DNA of 52,801 nt from an uncultured Gemmatimonadales bacterium (GCA_947259315.1 CAMYLR010000020.1:1-52801); one strand, 5' to 3'; positions 25,175 to 32,891 are shown, counted from the stretch's first letter. Notes: generated from the sequence alone by a model not told the origin. Translations and numbers: made by a program.

Positions 25175-27175
25175 TCAACTGGTCTCCTCACGCGCCCCGG
25201 CCAAGGCCGGAATCTGGTGGCACTGAGTGCACTGTAGCGGCGCGTTGTGCTCGATCCGATCGGTGTGACAAACGGTGCAGACCTGCCGACTCCATTCGCC
25301 GACGCTCGATATCTCGTCCCCGTGACAGACCGCGCACTGGCCGTGCATAGCCGGCGTGTGTTTCTCGATCGTCCCCTGCTGATGACAACCGAGACAGGTC
25401 GCTTCGGGCTGATGGTGCTGTTCGTGGCACGTCGTACAATCGAGATCGCTTGCGCCCATCGCGGGCGGGGTGTGACATGTAGCGCAGGCGAAACCCGCAC
25501 CGCGATGGACGTCGTGCGAAAAATTGCCGGTCGGATGTGCGATTACCGACGACGGAGCTCCACCCGGCCCGGAGTGGCAACGGGCACAGTTCATCGGCCG
25601 GATCTGCGGATGGTGACACGTGTTGCATGTTTCTCGTGAGTCGATCGTCGTACCCCCGTGTTCATCCAGGGATGTGTGGCAATCGGCGCAACCCAACCCC
25701 GCGGTAGTGACGTGGGGCCGGTGATCGAACCGCGCACCTTGGAACTGCACCTGCAGATCCTCGGCTCCCAGGTGGCAGCGCAGACAGACGTTTCTCCTGA
25801 TCCGGGTCCCGAGATCGACGTTGTCGACCGAGTAGGGGAGCCCGCCGGATTCGATCGCCTCACGCACCAGATCAACAGCCGACGCCAGCAACTCGTCGGC
25901 ATAGGCGATGTTGTGGGCGCCCTTGCCGATGCGAACGAACTCGACGTTCTCGCTCGCCAAGCCGAGTAGGCTGTCGACGGTAGCGCGGGTGCGGACCGGA
26001 CTGGAGCTGGCTCTTCTCTGCGCTCCGGCAACGACCGCGCCGACTCGACTGACGCGTTCTTCCATCTCGGTTTGCCACGACGGCAGGATGTTGGCGTAGC
26101 GGATGCCGTGACACGACAAACACGCCGCCTCGCCAGCCTCCTGAACCTGATCGTGGCCTTCCATCTCGCTCGGCAGCCCGTGGCACCCCTGGCACGAGAC
26201 ACGAGCCAGGTACATGTAGCTCGGCATGTTCTCGGTCGCGTGACCACCGGTGCCTGCGTACATACGCCGCTGCAAATCGTGAACCCCCTGATGGCAGCTC
26301 GCACAGTCGAGGTCGAAGGTCGACGCGAGCGAAGTGACGCGGTGCTCGATCCCCATGTGACACTGGGCGCACTCGATGTTGTGATCGGCGAGGTGGGTGC
26401 GGTGCACGAAATCAACGTTCTCGTATTGATCGATCCGTTCGGGCTCGTTGTGACACGTGAAGCAACGGGCTTGATTGGCCTCCCCCGACCCGCTCGTCAC
26501 CTCTTCATGACAACCCACGCAAGAGGTGAGCTCTTCGACGTACCGGGGATGGTCAACCACAAAGCCGACATCGGAGACCAAGCGGGGGGGATCGACGTGG
26601 CAGCCGGTGCATCCGGCGATCGGCTCCCCCAGCGGCTGATCCTTGAAATGGCACAGGTAACACGTATCCGCGGTTACCGCGACGTGATCGCCCTGGACGA
26701 TCTGAGAATGACATGCCGTGCAGCGCAACTGCTTTCCGCGACGCAACTCCCCGAGATGTTGTGCGTGGTTGAAGCTGATCCCCCGATAGTCGAGCTCCGA
26801 TTCCAGTTTTCGCTCGACGTGGCACCCCGAGCGCAGGCAGGAAGCGTCCTCGATCTCCGCCCAAGGCTTCATGCCGTACGTACCGGTGACGTACTTCACG
26901 ACCTGATTGGCGGCCTGGAACTTCCCCATCGCTTCGGCTTTGACACCCGGCGCGTAGTGGCACTCGATGCAAGCCACGTCGTTGTGCGATGACGTGACCC
27001 ACGAATCGTAGTACGGCTCCATGATGTGGCAGTTGAGACAGAAGCTCGGCTGAGCGCTGTACTCGACGAACCCGACGGCCCCGACGGCGATGACGATCAC
27101 CGCCAGAATCGAAACTTGAATGGCGATTCTCATCGGTCGTGAGAAGCGCGCGAGCAGGTTGTAGAGGGTTCGCAT
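25175..27175 (-). CDS. NapC/NirT-like membrane-anchored cytochrome with 21 CXXCH and one CX4CH motif
   Basis: 666 residues. An uncleaved N-terminal helix (I-L-A-V-I-V-I-A-V-G-A-V-G-F) is followed by the NapC/NrfH-type start C46-L-N-C-H-I-M-E-P-Y-Y-x-x-W-x-x-S-S-H and a second haem, C-I-E-C-H. A wide-spaced C113-L-R-S-G-C-H119 comes third, then nineteen more CXXCH motifs, so up to 22 c haems. A Ser/Arg-rich haem-free linker at about residues 375-455 splits the haem groups. NapC-type anchors oxidise menaquinol, and Geobacter ImcH is a related quinol oxidase with far fewer haems. This suggests a quinol-oxidising anchor fused to a long periplasmic wire, perhaps reaching the outer membrane. Neighbours overlap or are within 34 bp. 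Confidence 0.92.
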   Translation of the reverse strand: MRTLYNLLARFSRPMRIAIQVSILAVIVIAVGAVGFVEYSAQPSFCLNCHIMEPYYDSWVTSSHNDVACIECHYAPGVKAEAMGKFQAANQVVKYVTGTYGMKPWAEIEDASCLRSGCHVERKLESELDYRGISFNHAQHLGELRRGKQLRCTACHSQIVQGDHVAVTADTCYLCHFKDQPLGEPIAGCTGCHVDPPRLVSDVGFVVDHPRYVEELTSCVGCHEEVTSGSGEANQARCFTCHNEPERIDQYENVDFVHRTHLADHNIECAQCHMGIEHRVTSLASTFDLDCASCHQGVHDLQRRMYAGTGGHATENMPSYMYLARVSCQGCHGLPSEMEGHDQVQEAGEAACLSCHGIRYANILPSWQTEMEERVSRVGAVVAGAQRRASSSPVRTRATVDSLLGLASENVEFVRIGKGAHNIAYADELLASAVDLVREAIESGGLPYSVDNVDLGTRIRRNVCLRCHLGAEDLQVQFQGARFDHRPHVTTAGLGCADCHTSLDEHGGTTIDSRETCNTCHHPQIRPMNCARCHSGPGGAPSSVIAHPTGNFSHDVHRGAGFACATCHTPPAMGASDLDCTTCHEQHHQPEATCLGCHQQGTIEKHTPAMHGQCAVCHGDEISSVGEWSRQVCTVCHTDRIEHNAPLQCTQCHQIPALAGAREETS

Positions 27176-27182
27176 CGCGCAG

Positions 27183-28424
27183 TTACTCCTTCAATCGCCG
27201 CAGTTTGAACCAACCCATTACGATCGCCGACAGTGTGAGAAACCACACCGGGATCAGCAGGAGCTTGTGCTCCCACGTTCGCTCAGCACTGCCCTCCGCT
27301 GTGGCTCGAATGTCCCGCGAGATCGACCCCACCCGCCGGCTCAGGTCTCCGACCCGTTCGACGTCCAGCCCGTGCTGGAACTCGGCGATCTGGAGGTAGT
27401 CTGTAAGCGCCGTCTGATACCGGAACCGGAGATCGCTGACCTGCCAGCCGGCGGCGACCAGCTCCTCGATCGCTTCGTCGGCTGCGTGCAGATCTCTCTC
27501 GGCGTCGACGATCAACTCCTCGGCTTCCACGCCGAGCTGCGCCGCGCGACTGTCGGGATCGTGGCACTCGACGCAAGTCTCGGCGACCGCATCCGGCGCA
27601 ACGCGCTCCGTCTCGTGGTTGCTGTGACACGCAGTGCATCCGGGCAGGTCACCGGCGCGGGCGGCCGCGCCGTGAGGACCCGCGTCGAACGCCTTCCGCA
27701 CGAGCACGTGACACTGGCCACACACGTTCGCGATCTCGGTAACCTGCGGGGGCATAGCGGCATGGGAGCCATGACAACCCACGCAGCTCGGTGACGCGAA
27801 GTTCTTGCGTTCGAACAGGCCGACGCCGTGGGCGCTGGCGCGGTACAGGTCGAACTGATCCGTCGAGAGACCGTACTTCGCCATCAGACTCTCGTCCTGA
27901 TGACAACCCGCGCATGTGCCAGAGATATTCGTCGGGTGGACGCGGCTGCGAGCGTTATCGGGGGTCAGGATCGTGTGTGCATCGTGGCAGCTCGTGCACG
28001 TCGGCGCGTCGGTGTTGCGTTCCCCGAGCAGCAGTTGGCCGTGGCGGCTGGTGCGAAACTCGGCCACTTGGCCGACTTGGAGGCCGTACTGCCGCATCCG
28101 ATCGGGGTCTGAGTGGCACGAACCGCAAAGCTGAACGATACCGATCTTGTCTGGTGTTCCCACGTAGTCGCCCGTGTGAGCCGCGGCGGTCTCCAAGGCT
28201 GCGGGATCACCACCGTGGCAATCATGGCACGCGATGCCGCGCTCGGAGTGGATACCCTCTACAAACGCCCGGCGCATGTCGGCATGACAAACGACGCAGC
28301 CGTAGACTGGGTCGGCTTGGACTGCCTGCAGCTGAGCGCTTTGGCCGGTGGCTGCGTAGCCGCCTCGTGGGCCACCGACAACAGCGACGATGGCTACCAT
28401 CGCGGTGAGCGCGCCACTCGTCAT
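27183..28424 (-). CDS. Nonaheme c-type cytochrome with C-terminal anchor, partner of the divergent cytochrome b
   Basis: 413 residues, Sec signal ending in G-Y-A-A-T, nine CXXCH motifs, a helical stretch (residues about 300-375) and a terminal helix (L-L-L-I-P-V-W-F-L-T-L-S-A-I-V-M-G-W). ATG start overlaps the cytochrome b stop by 4 bp, so the two are coupled. Same architecture as the nonaheme protein at 14920-16182. The second motif is C-H-D-C-H, giving an extra His beside the haem. As the attached Rieske-like protein lacks its cluster, this cytochrome is the obvious electron acceptor for the b haems; that is inference. Confidence 0.91.
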   Translation of the reverse strand: MTSGALTAMVAIVAVVGGPRGGYAATGQSAQLQAVQADPVYGCVVCHADMRRAFVEGIHSERGIACHDCHGGDPAALETAAAHTGDYVGTPDKIGIVQLCGSCHSDPDRMRQYGLQVGQVAEFRTSRHGQLLLGERNTDAPTCTSCHDAHTILTPDNARSRVHPTNISGTCAGCHQDESLMAKYGLSTDQFDLYRASAHGVGLFERKNFASPSCVGCHGSHAAMPPQVTEIANVCGQCHVLVRKAFDAGPHGAAARAGDLPGCTACHSNHETERVAPDAVAETCVECHDPDSRAAQLGVEAEELIVDAERDLHAADEAIEELVAAGWQVSDLRFRYQTALTDYLQIAEFQHGLDVERVGDLSRRVGSISRDIRATAEGSAERTWEHKLLLIPVWFLTLSAIVMGWFKLRRLKE

Positions 28425-29686
28425 TGAGATCCCCCGCTCTCGGCTGGTCCTGGCTGCACCGGACTCGGGCCGAGCTCGCGTAGCGGCGAGCCCGCCTCCG
28501 GCGGCTCACCGACCTCAGCCGGAGTTACCGACCGGACGTCCGGCGCGGCGAATCGGAGCTGGTGTCCGACCAACCAAAGAACCAAGAACCCGGCGAAAAA
28601 GACGATCCCGAGCACGATTACCGGTCGGTGACGCCGCTCTGGGTGGCGGTCAAACAACGGGATGAGCGCCATCGCTAACCCGAGGAGCGCAAAGAGCGTG
28701 ATCCCCCACGGGCCGAAGAACCGCACCATCGCGAGTGTCACGTCTATCACCACCCACGTTGACACGAGCTCGCTCGGGGGCGCGACCGAAGAAGCGGGCT
28801 CGCCGATCGGCCGCGGGAACAGCGTCGCCAAGGTGATCACAACGGCGAGGACGACGACCGAAACCAGGAATAACCGCAGCAAGTGATGCGGAAAGAAGGG
28901 ATCGCCTAGCGCCTCGCTTCCGGTGGCGCCTCGTGGCGGCGCGACGCCGTGCGTGCGGATCATCCGAAAGTGGAAGAGAAGCAGGGCGAAGGCGATCCAC
29001 GGCAGGATGATCACGTGGATCGCAAAGAAGCGGCTCAGCGTGGCACCTGACACGAACGCGTCGCCGGTCAACGCCGTCACGATTACACCGCCTAGCACAG
29101 GCAGTTTCTCGGCGGTGTCCAAAAACTCGGTCACCGTCCAGTACGCCCACTGGTCCCACGGCAGGAGGTACCCCGATGCGCCAAACGCCAGCACGACGAA
29201 AAGCAGCAACAGACCGATCAGCCAGCTCGTCTCGCGCGGCGGCTTGTACGCGCCGTCGAAGAAGACTCGCGCCATATGGGCGAGCACGACGATCACGATC
29301 AAGGTCGCCGACCAGACGTGGACGTCGCGGACCAACCAGCCAAAGGTGACACCGGTCACGATGTGCTGGATCGAGCCGTAGGCTTCCCCCGACGAAGGGC
29401 GATAGTGGAGCGACAGCAGCACGCCGGTAACGACCAGGACCATGAACAGCAGGTACGCGATGCCACCCAACGCGTGACGCCACCCGACGTGCGCCGGCAG
29501 GCGGCGTGCCAGCGCTTTGCGCAACGCTTCATCGATCGGCAGGCTGCGATCGATAGGCCCGTAGAGGAGGCCCAAGAACCGCGGAGCGGTGAGGAAGCTG
29601 GCGTCGGTGCTGGCCTTGAGGTCAGCCCGGAAGCGGCGACGCCAGCGAGAGACCACCTCCCGCGTGCGATCGATCACGCTAGCCAT
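28421..29686 (-). CDS. Cytochrome b (bc/b6f type) lacking the PEWY motif
   Basis: 421 residues with a longer N-terminus and a Pro/Gly-rich C-terminal tail. All four b-haem histidines are kept: H123/H137 and H224/H239, with the same 14/15 spacing as the canonical paralogue at 13356-14447. G-Y-L-L-P-W and K-P-P-R-E are also present. The Qo-site P-E-W-Y is not: at the equivalent place (about 303-313) the protein reads P-P-S-E-L-V-S-T-W-V-V. The Glu and Tyr needed for quinol oxidation at Qo are therefore absent or moved. Overlaps the Rieske-like gene by 8 bp and the nonaheme gene by 4 bp. Probably a non-bifurcating b subunit passing electrons to the nonaheme protein. Confidence 0.9.
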   Translation of the reverse strand: MASVIDRTREVVSRWRRRFRADLKASTDASFLTAPRFLGLLYGPIDRSLPIDEALRKALARRLPAHVGWRHALGGIAYLLFMVLVVTGVLLSLHYRPSSGEAYGSIQHIVTGVTFGWLVRDVHVWSATLIVIVVLAHMARVFFDGAYKPPRETSWLIGLLLLFVVLAFGASGYLLPWDQWAYWTVTEFLDTAEKLPVLGGVIVTALTGDAFVSGATLSRFFAIHVIILPWIAFALLLFHFRMIRTHGVAPPRGATGSEALGDPFFPHHLLRLFLVSVVVLAVVITLATLFPRPIGEPASSVAPPSELVSTWVVIDVTLAMVRFFGPWGITLFALLGLAMALIPLFDRHPERRHRPVIVLGIVFFAGFLVLWLVGHQLRFAAPDVRSVTPAEVGEPPEAGSPLRELGPSPVQPGPAESGGSQ

Positions 29687-30164
29687 GGGTCAGGTAGACG
29701 ACGCCGTCTCGAACGAAAACCGAGTAGCGTCGTAACGATTGGGTCGTCAGGCCGGTGACGACGTTCCCACGCAGGTCGTAGACGATGTAGTTGCAGGGTG
29801 AGACGACGCGTTGCGACTCATCGTCCCAACGCAGGATGCATCCGTCAGTCGGCGAGGTGCCTTCGAGGGCGTAGTACTCGTCCTCGCCGCGGCGCACGAC
29901 GAGAATGACCTGCTCCCCCCAGTTCTGGACGCGACTTGTCCCAATACCAAAGGCGTCTTCGCTTGCGACGGGAATCGCCGACTGGACCTCGGGGATCGTC
30001 AGCGGACGGGTAGAGAAAACGTACAGCGTGCCGCCGAGAACCCAGCCGGTCACGATCAGCACACCGATCCCGACCAGCAGCAACTCCTCGAACCCGAGCC
30101 ATGGTTTCCGTCTCGGTTGTCGGGTCGCTGTGGAGTCGGTCTCGACTGCGGTCATGGTGCCCAT
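29679..30164 (-). CDS. Rieske-fold protein that has lost all [2Fe-2S] ligands
   Basis: 161 residues: charged N-terminus, one membrane helix (about 27-50), then a beta-rich domain. Aligned with the intact Rieske protein at 14450-14905, box I C-T-H-L-N-C becomes S104-P-T106-D-G-C109 and box II C-A-C-H becomes S122-P-C124-N125. Both boxes are 12 residues apart in both proteins. Thus the ligands changed Cys to Ser, His to Thr, Cys to Ser, His to Asn, while the two disulfide cysteines (109, 124) remain. The G-N-V-V and V-Y-L-T strands that close the Rieske fold are still visible. The reading frame is intact and coupled to cytochrome b, so it looks like a retained structural subunit and not a pseudogene. 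Confidence 0.8.
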   Translation of the reverse strand: MGTMTAVETDSTATRQPRRKPWLGFEELLLVGIGVLIVTGWVLGGTLYVFSTRPLTIPEVQSAIPVASEDAFGIGTSRVQNWGEQVILVVRRGEDEYYALEGTSPTDGCILRWDDESQRVVSPCNYIVYDLRGNVVTGLTTQSLRRYSVFVRDGVVYLTHG

Positions 30165-30176
30165 CTTCCCAAAAGT

Positions 30177-30217
30177 GAGGCGCCGCCGATCGCGGTCATC
30201 GTGGTCAGCGGCGCCTC
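30177..30217 (-). terminator. Perfect 10-bp stem-loop with short T-run inside the cytochrome array
   Basis: GAGGCGCCGC (30177-30186) pairs perfectly with GCGGCGCCTC (30208-30217), loop 21 bases. Read on the minus strand it follows the 30276-31784 gene and is followed by ACTTTTGG, ending 12 bases before the next start. It may terminate or attenuate transcription between the first cytochrome gene and the remaining twelve genes. Confidence 0.55.
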
Positions 30218-30275
30218 TGTTACGTTCCGACCCCTTTGGCCGGACCTCGGTTGTCTTTGCCTCCGGTCTCTGTCG

Positions 30276-31784
30276 CTACCTCCCCACTCTGGCCTTCACC
30301 ATCTGTAGCTCCGCGTCCCAATCTACGACCCCCAGGCTGTTCATGACGCCGTACTCCTCTTCCACGACGTCGATGCTGGCGATCAGCAGCGCTTCCATCA
30401 AGAACGGGTTGTGAGCACTCGATCCGATGACACTGAAGGTACCGAAATCCTCGTTACCGAAGAGCGCCAATGCGTGATTGAAGAACGCCCCCTCAGCGAC
30501 CGTAAACGTCGGATTGGTGGGATCGATCTCCCCGCCTGGATCCTCGCCGTTCGGGTCAACTTCCTCGAGCAGCTCCTCCAGCTCGTCGGCCAGCCCCTGG
30601 ATCCGGGTCGACGCCGCCGTGAGCGCCGAGAACGCCGCCTGCTGGTCGCCGTGACAAGGGCCACCGGTGCACGACTCGTACGTGCGCGCCGGTGGAGCCA
30701 GGTCGCAATCGGTCTCGAACCCCTCCGGGATCCCGCTCGCATCCACGCACGGGATCGGCCGGAACAGGTGGCCCGTCGCGCTAAACGCGAAGCCACCTGT
30801 CGCCGCATCGGTGACGGTGAACTCCGACAGGTGGCACGTCGCGCACAGCTCCGGGTTGGCGTCGCTACCGTGCGAACCGCGGATCTGACCCAGTCCGATA
30901 TCGGCGCCCGGCGGGAACCAACCGGCCTCGCCGATCAGCAATGCTGACTCGGGGGAGTGTGGCTCCAACCCGTGTGACGAGTTGGGATCGGGAGCGGTCC
31001 GCCGATTGTGGCACTGTGAGCAGAGGTGCGTCTCGATCGACGTCGTATTGACCGGTAACCTGAGCTGGTGCTCGTTGTTGTCAGCGTGCGGGTCGTGGCA
31101 TACCACACACACCACCGCCAACGGTTCCGAGTCGAACTTCTCGGTGTAGTCGGCGTTCGAACCGAACCGCTCGATCGAGGTCTGCCCCCTATGACACGGC
31201 GCACACGACTCACGGGCGGCGGCGAAGCCGACCACCCCGGAATGCGGTGACGCCTCCCACTCTTCGACAAACGGGTGGTGGGTGCCCTGGTGGCACTCGC
31301 CACAACCGGTGTCGAGGTCCAACCCAACCGACGCTTGAGCAATTGGCTGGCTCGCGTCCGGGTTGTTGGCGTGCGCCTCACCCGGGCCGTGACAGTTCTC
31401 GCACTGCACGTCGTGATAGCGCGAGTCCTGGGTCGTCGCCCAGCCGCCGTCGGTCTCGGTGAGGTTGCCGTTTTGGCTCACCGCGTGGCAGTTCTCACAG
31501 AAGGGCTGCGCGCTGCCGCTACCGATCAACGATTGCCAAGCGTCCGCGTGAGCGGTGTCCTCCCACTCCGACTGGACTCCGATGTGGCAGTTACCACAGA
31601 CGGTTAGGTTAGCCGCTTCCTCGTCGTAACCTAAGAAGCCGACCGCCATTGCCGGTGGGTCTTCGAAGAACGGTCGTTCAACCTCCACGATCACCTCGTC
31701 CTCACACACCGACCCAAGCATCGAGCCGAGCAGGACGAGCGCCGCGGGGAGAACGAGGAGTCGTCTTACATCGATTCTTGTCAT
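30276..31784 (-). CDS. Exported nonaheme-type cytochrome (8 CXXCH plus one CX4CH), first gene of the array
   Basis: 502 residues with an N-terminal hydrophobic signal (L-L-V-L-P-A-A-L-V-L-L-G) near a cysteine (G-S-V-C27-E-D). Val at -1 is a poor lipobox, so lipidation is doubtful. Eight CXXCH motifs, from C-G-N-C-H to C-A-T-C-H, plus a late C-T-G-G-P-C-H near residue 371. W-E-x-T/S-x-H motifs after haems 1 and 4 recall cytochrome c554-like proteins. The last 120 residues are haem-free, acidic and helical, and may be a binding or oligomerisation domain. The gene has its own promoter with the CCCTAC direct repeats and is followed by a hairpin, so it may be expressed at a different level from the genes behind it. 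Surface or periplasmic electron carrier. Confidence 0.9.
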   Translation of the reverse strand: MTRIDVRRLLVLPAALVLLGSMLGSVCEDEVIVEVERPFFEDPPAMAVGFLGYDEEAANLTVCGNCHIGVQSEWEDTAHADAWQSLIGSGSAQPFCENCHAVSQNGNLTETDGGWATTQDSRYHDVQCENCHGPGEAHANNPDASQPIAQASVGLDLDTGCGECHQGTHHPFVEEWEASPHSGVVGFAAARESCAPCHRGQTSIERFGSNADYTEKFDSEPLAVVCVVCHDPHADNNEHQLRLPVNTTSIETHLCSQCHNRRTAPDPNSSHGLEPHSPESALLIGEAGWFPPGADIGLGQIRGSHGSDANPELCATCHLSEFTVTDAATGGFAFSATGHLFRPIPCVDASGIPEGFETDCDLAPPARTYESCTGGPCHGDQQAAFSALTAASTRIQGLADELEELLEEVDPNGEDPGGEIDPTNPTFTVAEGAFFNHALALFGNEDFGTFSVIGSSAHNPFLMEALLIASIDVVEEEYGVMNSLGVVDWDAELQMVKARVGR

Positions 31785-31838
31785 AGCCGCCTCGCCTGCA
31801 AAGCGTTATCGCCTGTGCCGTTAGGATAATCCACTGGT

Positions 31839-31898
31839 ATTATGGCTGGTGGCCACAAGGGTGTCTGTAGGGAAAACTCCGTAGTCTCCCGTAGGGAA
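31839..31898 (-). promoter_or_regulatory. Promoter of the large cytochrome array with paired CCCTAC elements
   Basis: Coding (minus) strand: TTCCCTAC (31891-31898) and again TTCCCTAC (31867-31874), 24 bp apart. The second copy overlaps a -35 CAGACA (31862-31867), then a 17-bp spacer and -10 CATAAT (31839-31844). The start codon is about 48 bases past the expected start of transcription. The same layout recurs at 44388-44446, 44485-44543 and 51725-51783. Confidence 0.6.
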
Positions 31899-31941
31899 GC
31901 CCCGGGGGCAGACTCGATCCAACCACACATGGAGTGAAGCA

Positions 31942-32403
31942 ATGGCTCGTCAATACTGGCTCTTCAAATCCGAGCCCGACGTGTACTCGATCCACGATCT
32001 CGAGCGCGACGGCTCGACGGAGTGGGACGGGGTGCGTAACTACCGCGTACGCAACTTCATGCGCGACAAGATGGTGGTCGGGGACGGAGTTCTGTACTAC
32101 CACTCGAACACCGACGTGCTCGGGGTGTACGGCACGGCGAAGGTGAGCGCGCCGGCCCACCCCGATTCGTCGCAGTTCGAAATAGGGAACAAATACCACG
32201 ACCCAAAATCGGACCCCGACCAACCACGTTGGTGGTGCGTCGATGTGAGCCACCAGAAGACGTTCAGCCAGCCGGTTACCCGAGAAACGATGAAGGAGAC
32301 GCCGGGCCTAGAGGAGATGTGGGTGCTGAAACGCGGCATGCGGCTCTCGATCACACCGGTCACCAAGCGGGAGTTCAACATCATCGTGCGGTTGGGCCGG
32401 TGA
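31942..32403 (+). CDS. EVE domain protein (YTH/PUA-like fold)
   Basis: 153 residues, cytosolic. Typical EVE start Q-Y-W-L-F-K-S-E-P-D-x-Y-S-I, then W-D-G-V-R-N-Y-x-A/V-R-N-F-M, the K-x-G/V-D-x-V/L-Y-Y-H-S core and a late L-K-R-G-M-R-L-S-I-x-P-V. EVE proteins are thought to recognise modified bases in nucleic acid; many bacterial ones are stand-alone as here. It is divergent from the cytochrome array; the 157-bp gap between them holds the array promoter. A weak GGAGTGA ribosome site precedes the ATG. Confidence 0.94.
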   Translation: MARQYWLFKSEPDVYSIHDLERDGSTEWDGVRNYRVRNFMRDKMVVGDGVLYYHSNTDVLGVYGTAKVSAPAHPDSSQFEIGNKYHDPKSDPDQPRWWCVDVSHQKTFSQPVTRETMKETPGLEEMWVLKRGMRLSITPVTKREFNIIVRLGR

Positions 32404-32494
32404 GTTCTTGCCGCCCCCCCGGCGCGACCGTACACTCCGGGCGTTCTCGGCGCCGGTCGCCAATCAGATCGTCGTTCGAATCGGAGGTTTCACG

Positions 32495-32872
32495 ATGAAA
32501 GCGCTGCAGTGGTCCATCTTGATCGCCCTTCTGCTCGCCATGCCGTCGGTATCGGTAGCCCAACAAGCCCGCGTCGTCGATTCCGAGCCTATTCAGCTGA
32601 CCACCCAGGCCGACATCGATCAGGCCAACCGCGAGACCCTGGGTGCGTTCATGAGCCGTGATGAAGTGCAGCGGGCAGCCAGAATCGCCCGCGTCGACAT
32701 GAGTCAAACGATGGCTGCCGTCAACTCCATGGACAGCGATCGCCTCGCCAACGCGGCGCAACAAGCGCGGGTGATCGAGGAACAGTTCGCGCTCGACGAC
32801 GTGATCTCGATCCGCGCCACGACACTGATCATTATTCTGTTGCTGCTGATCATTATTATCGTCGCGGCTTAG
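32495..32872 (+). CDS. Small exported protein with C-terminal Ile/Leu-rich helix (PA2779-like)
   Basis: 125 residues from ATG 32495, behind a GGAGG ribosome site; the frame is open upstream without signal character. A Sec signal ends in S-V-A-Q. A soluble helical part follows (F-M-S-R-D-E-V-Q-R-A, M-D-S-D-R-L-A-N-A), then an extreme C-terminal helix made almost only of Ile, Leu and Val. Size, signal, helical middle with a residue run like R-D-E-V and the terminal helix resemble PA2779-type proteins of unknown function. That resemblance is from memory and unverified. 19 bp before the dipeptidase gene, so possibly co-transcribed. Confidence 0.72.
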   Translation: MKALQWSILIALLLAMPSVSVAQQARVVDSEPIQLTTQADIDQANRETLGAFMSRDEVQRAARIARVDMSQTMAAVNSMDSDRLANAAQQARVIEEQFALDDVISIRATTLIIILLLLIIIIVAA

Positions 32873-32891
32873 CCGACGAAACCGAAACGAC

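Noticed and set aside
23851-25500. Longer N-terminus (start 25500) for the 11-heme cytochrome
   Set aside because: The extra 120 residues lie antiphase inside the upstream cytochrome gene and lack a signal; ATG 25140 starts a Sec signal.
25826-25840. Extra GTAGGGG copy of the promoter element
   Set aside because: Single copy inside the 22-heme coding sequence, no pair and no promoter behind it.
26072-26992. 306-residue plus-strand frame inside the 22-heme gene
   Set aside because: Antisense shadow; the minus strand has regular CXXCH motifs throughout.
29679-30164. Rieske-like gene as a decaying pseudogene
   Set aside because: No stop or frameshift, both disulfide cysteines and box spacing kept, and start/stop overlaps with cytochrome b are intact.
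30276-31784. Lipoprotein assignment for the first cytochrome of the array
   Set aside because: Cysteine 27 is preceded by Val, which does not fit a lipobox.
32424-32460. 7-bp inverted repeat between the EVE gene and the small membrane protein
   Set aside because: Short stem, 23-base loop, no T-run; expected by chance at this GC content.
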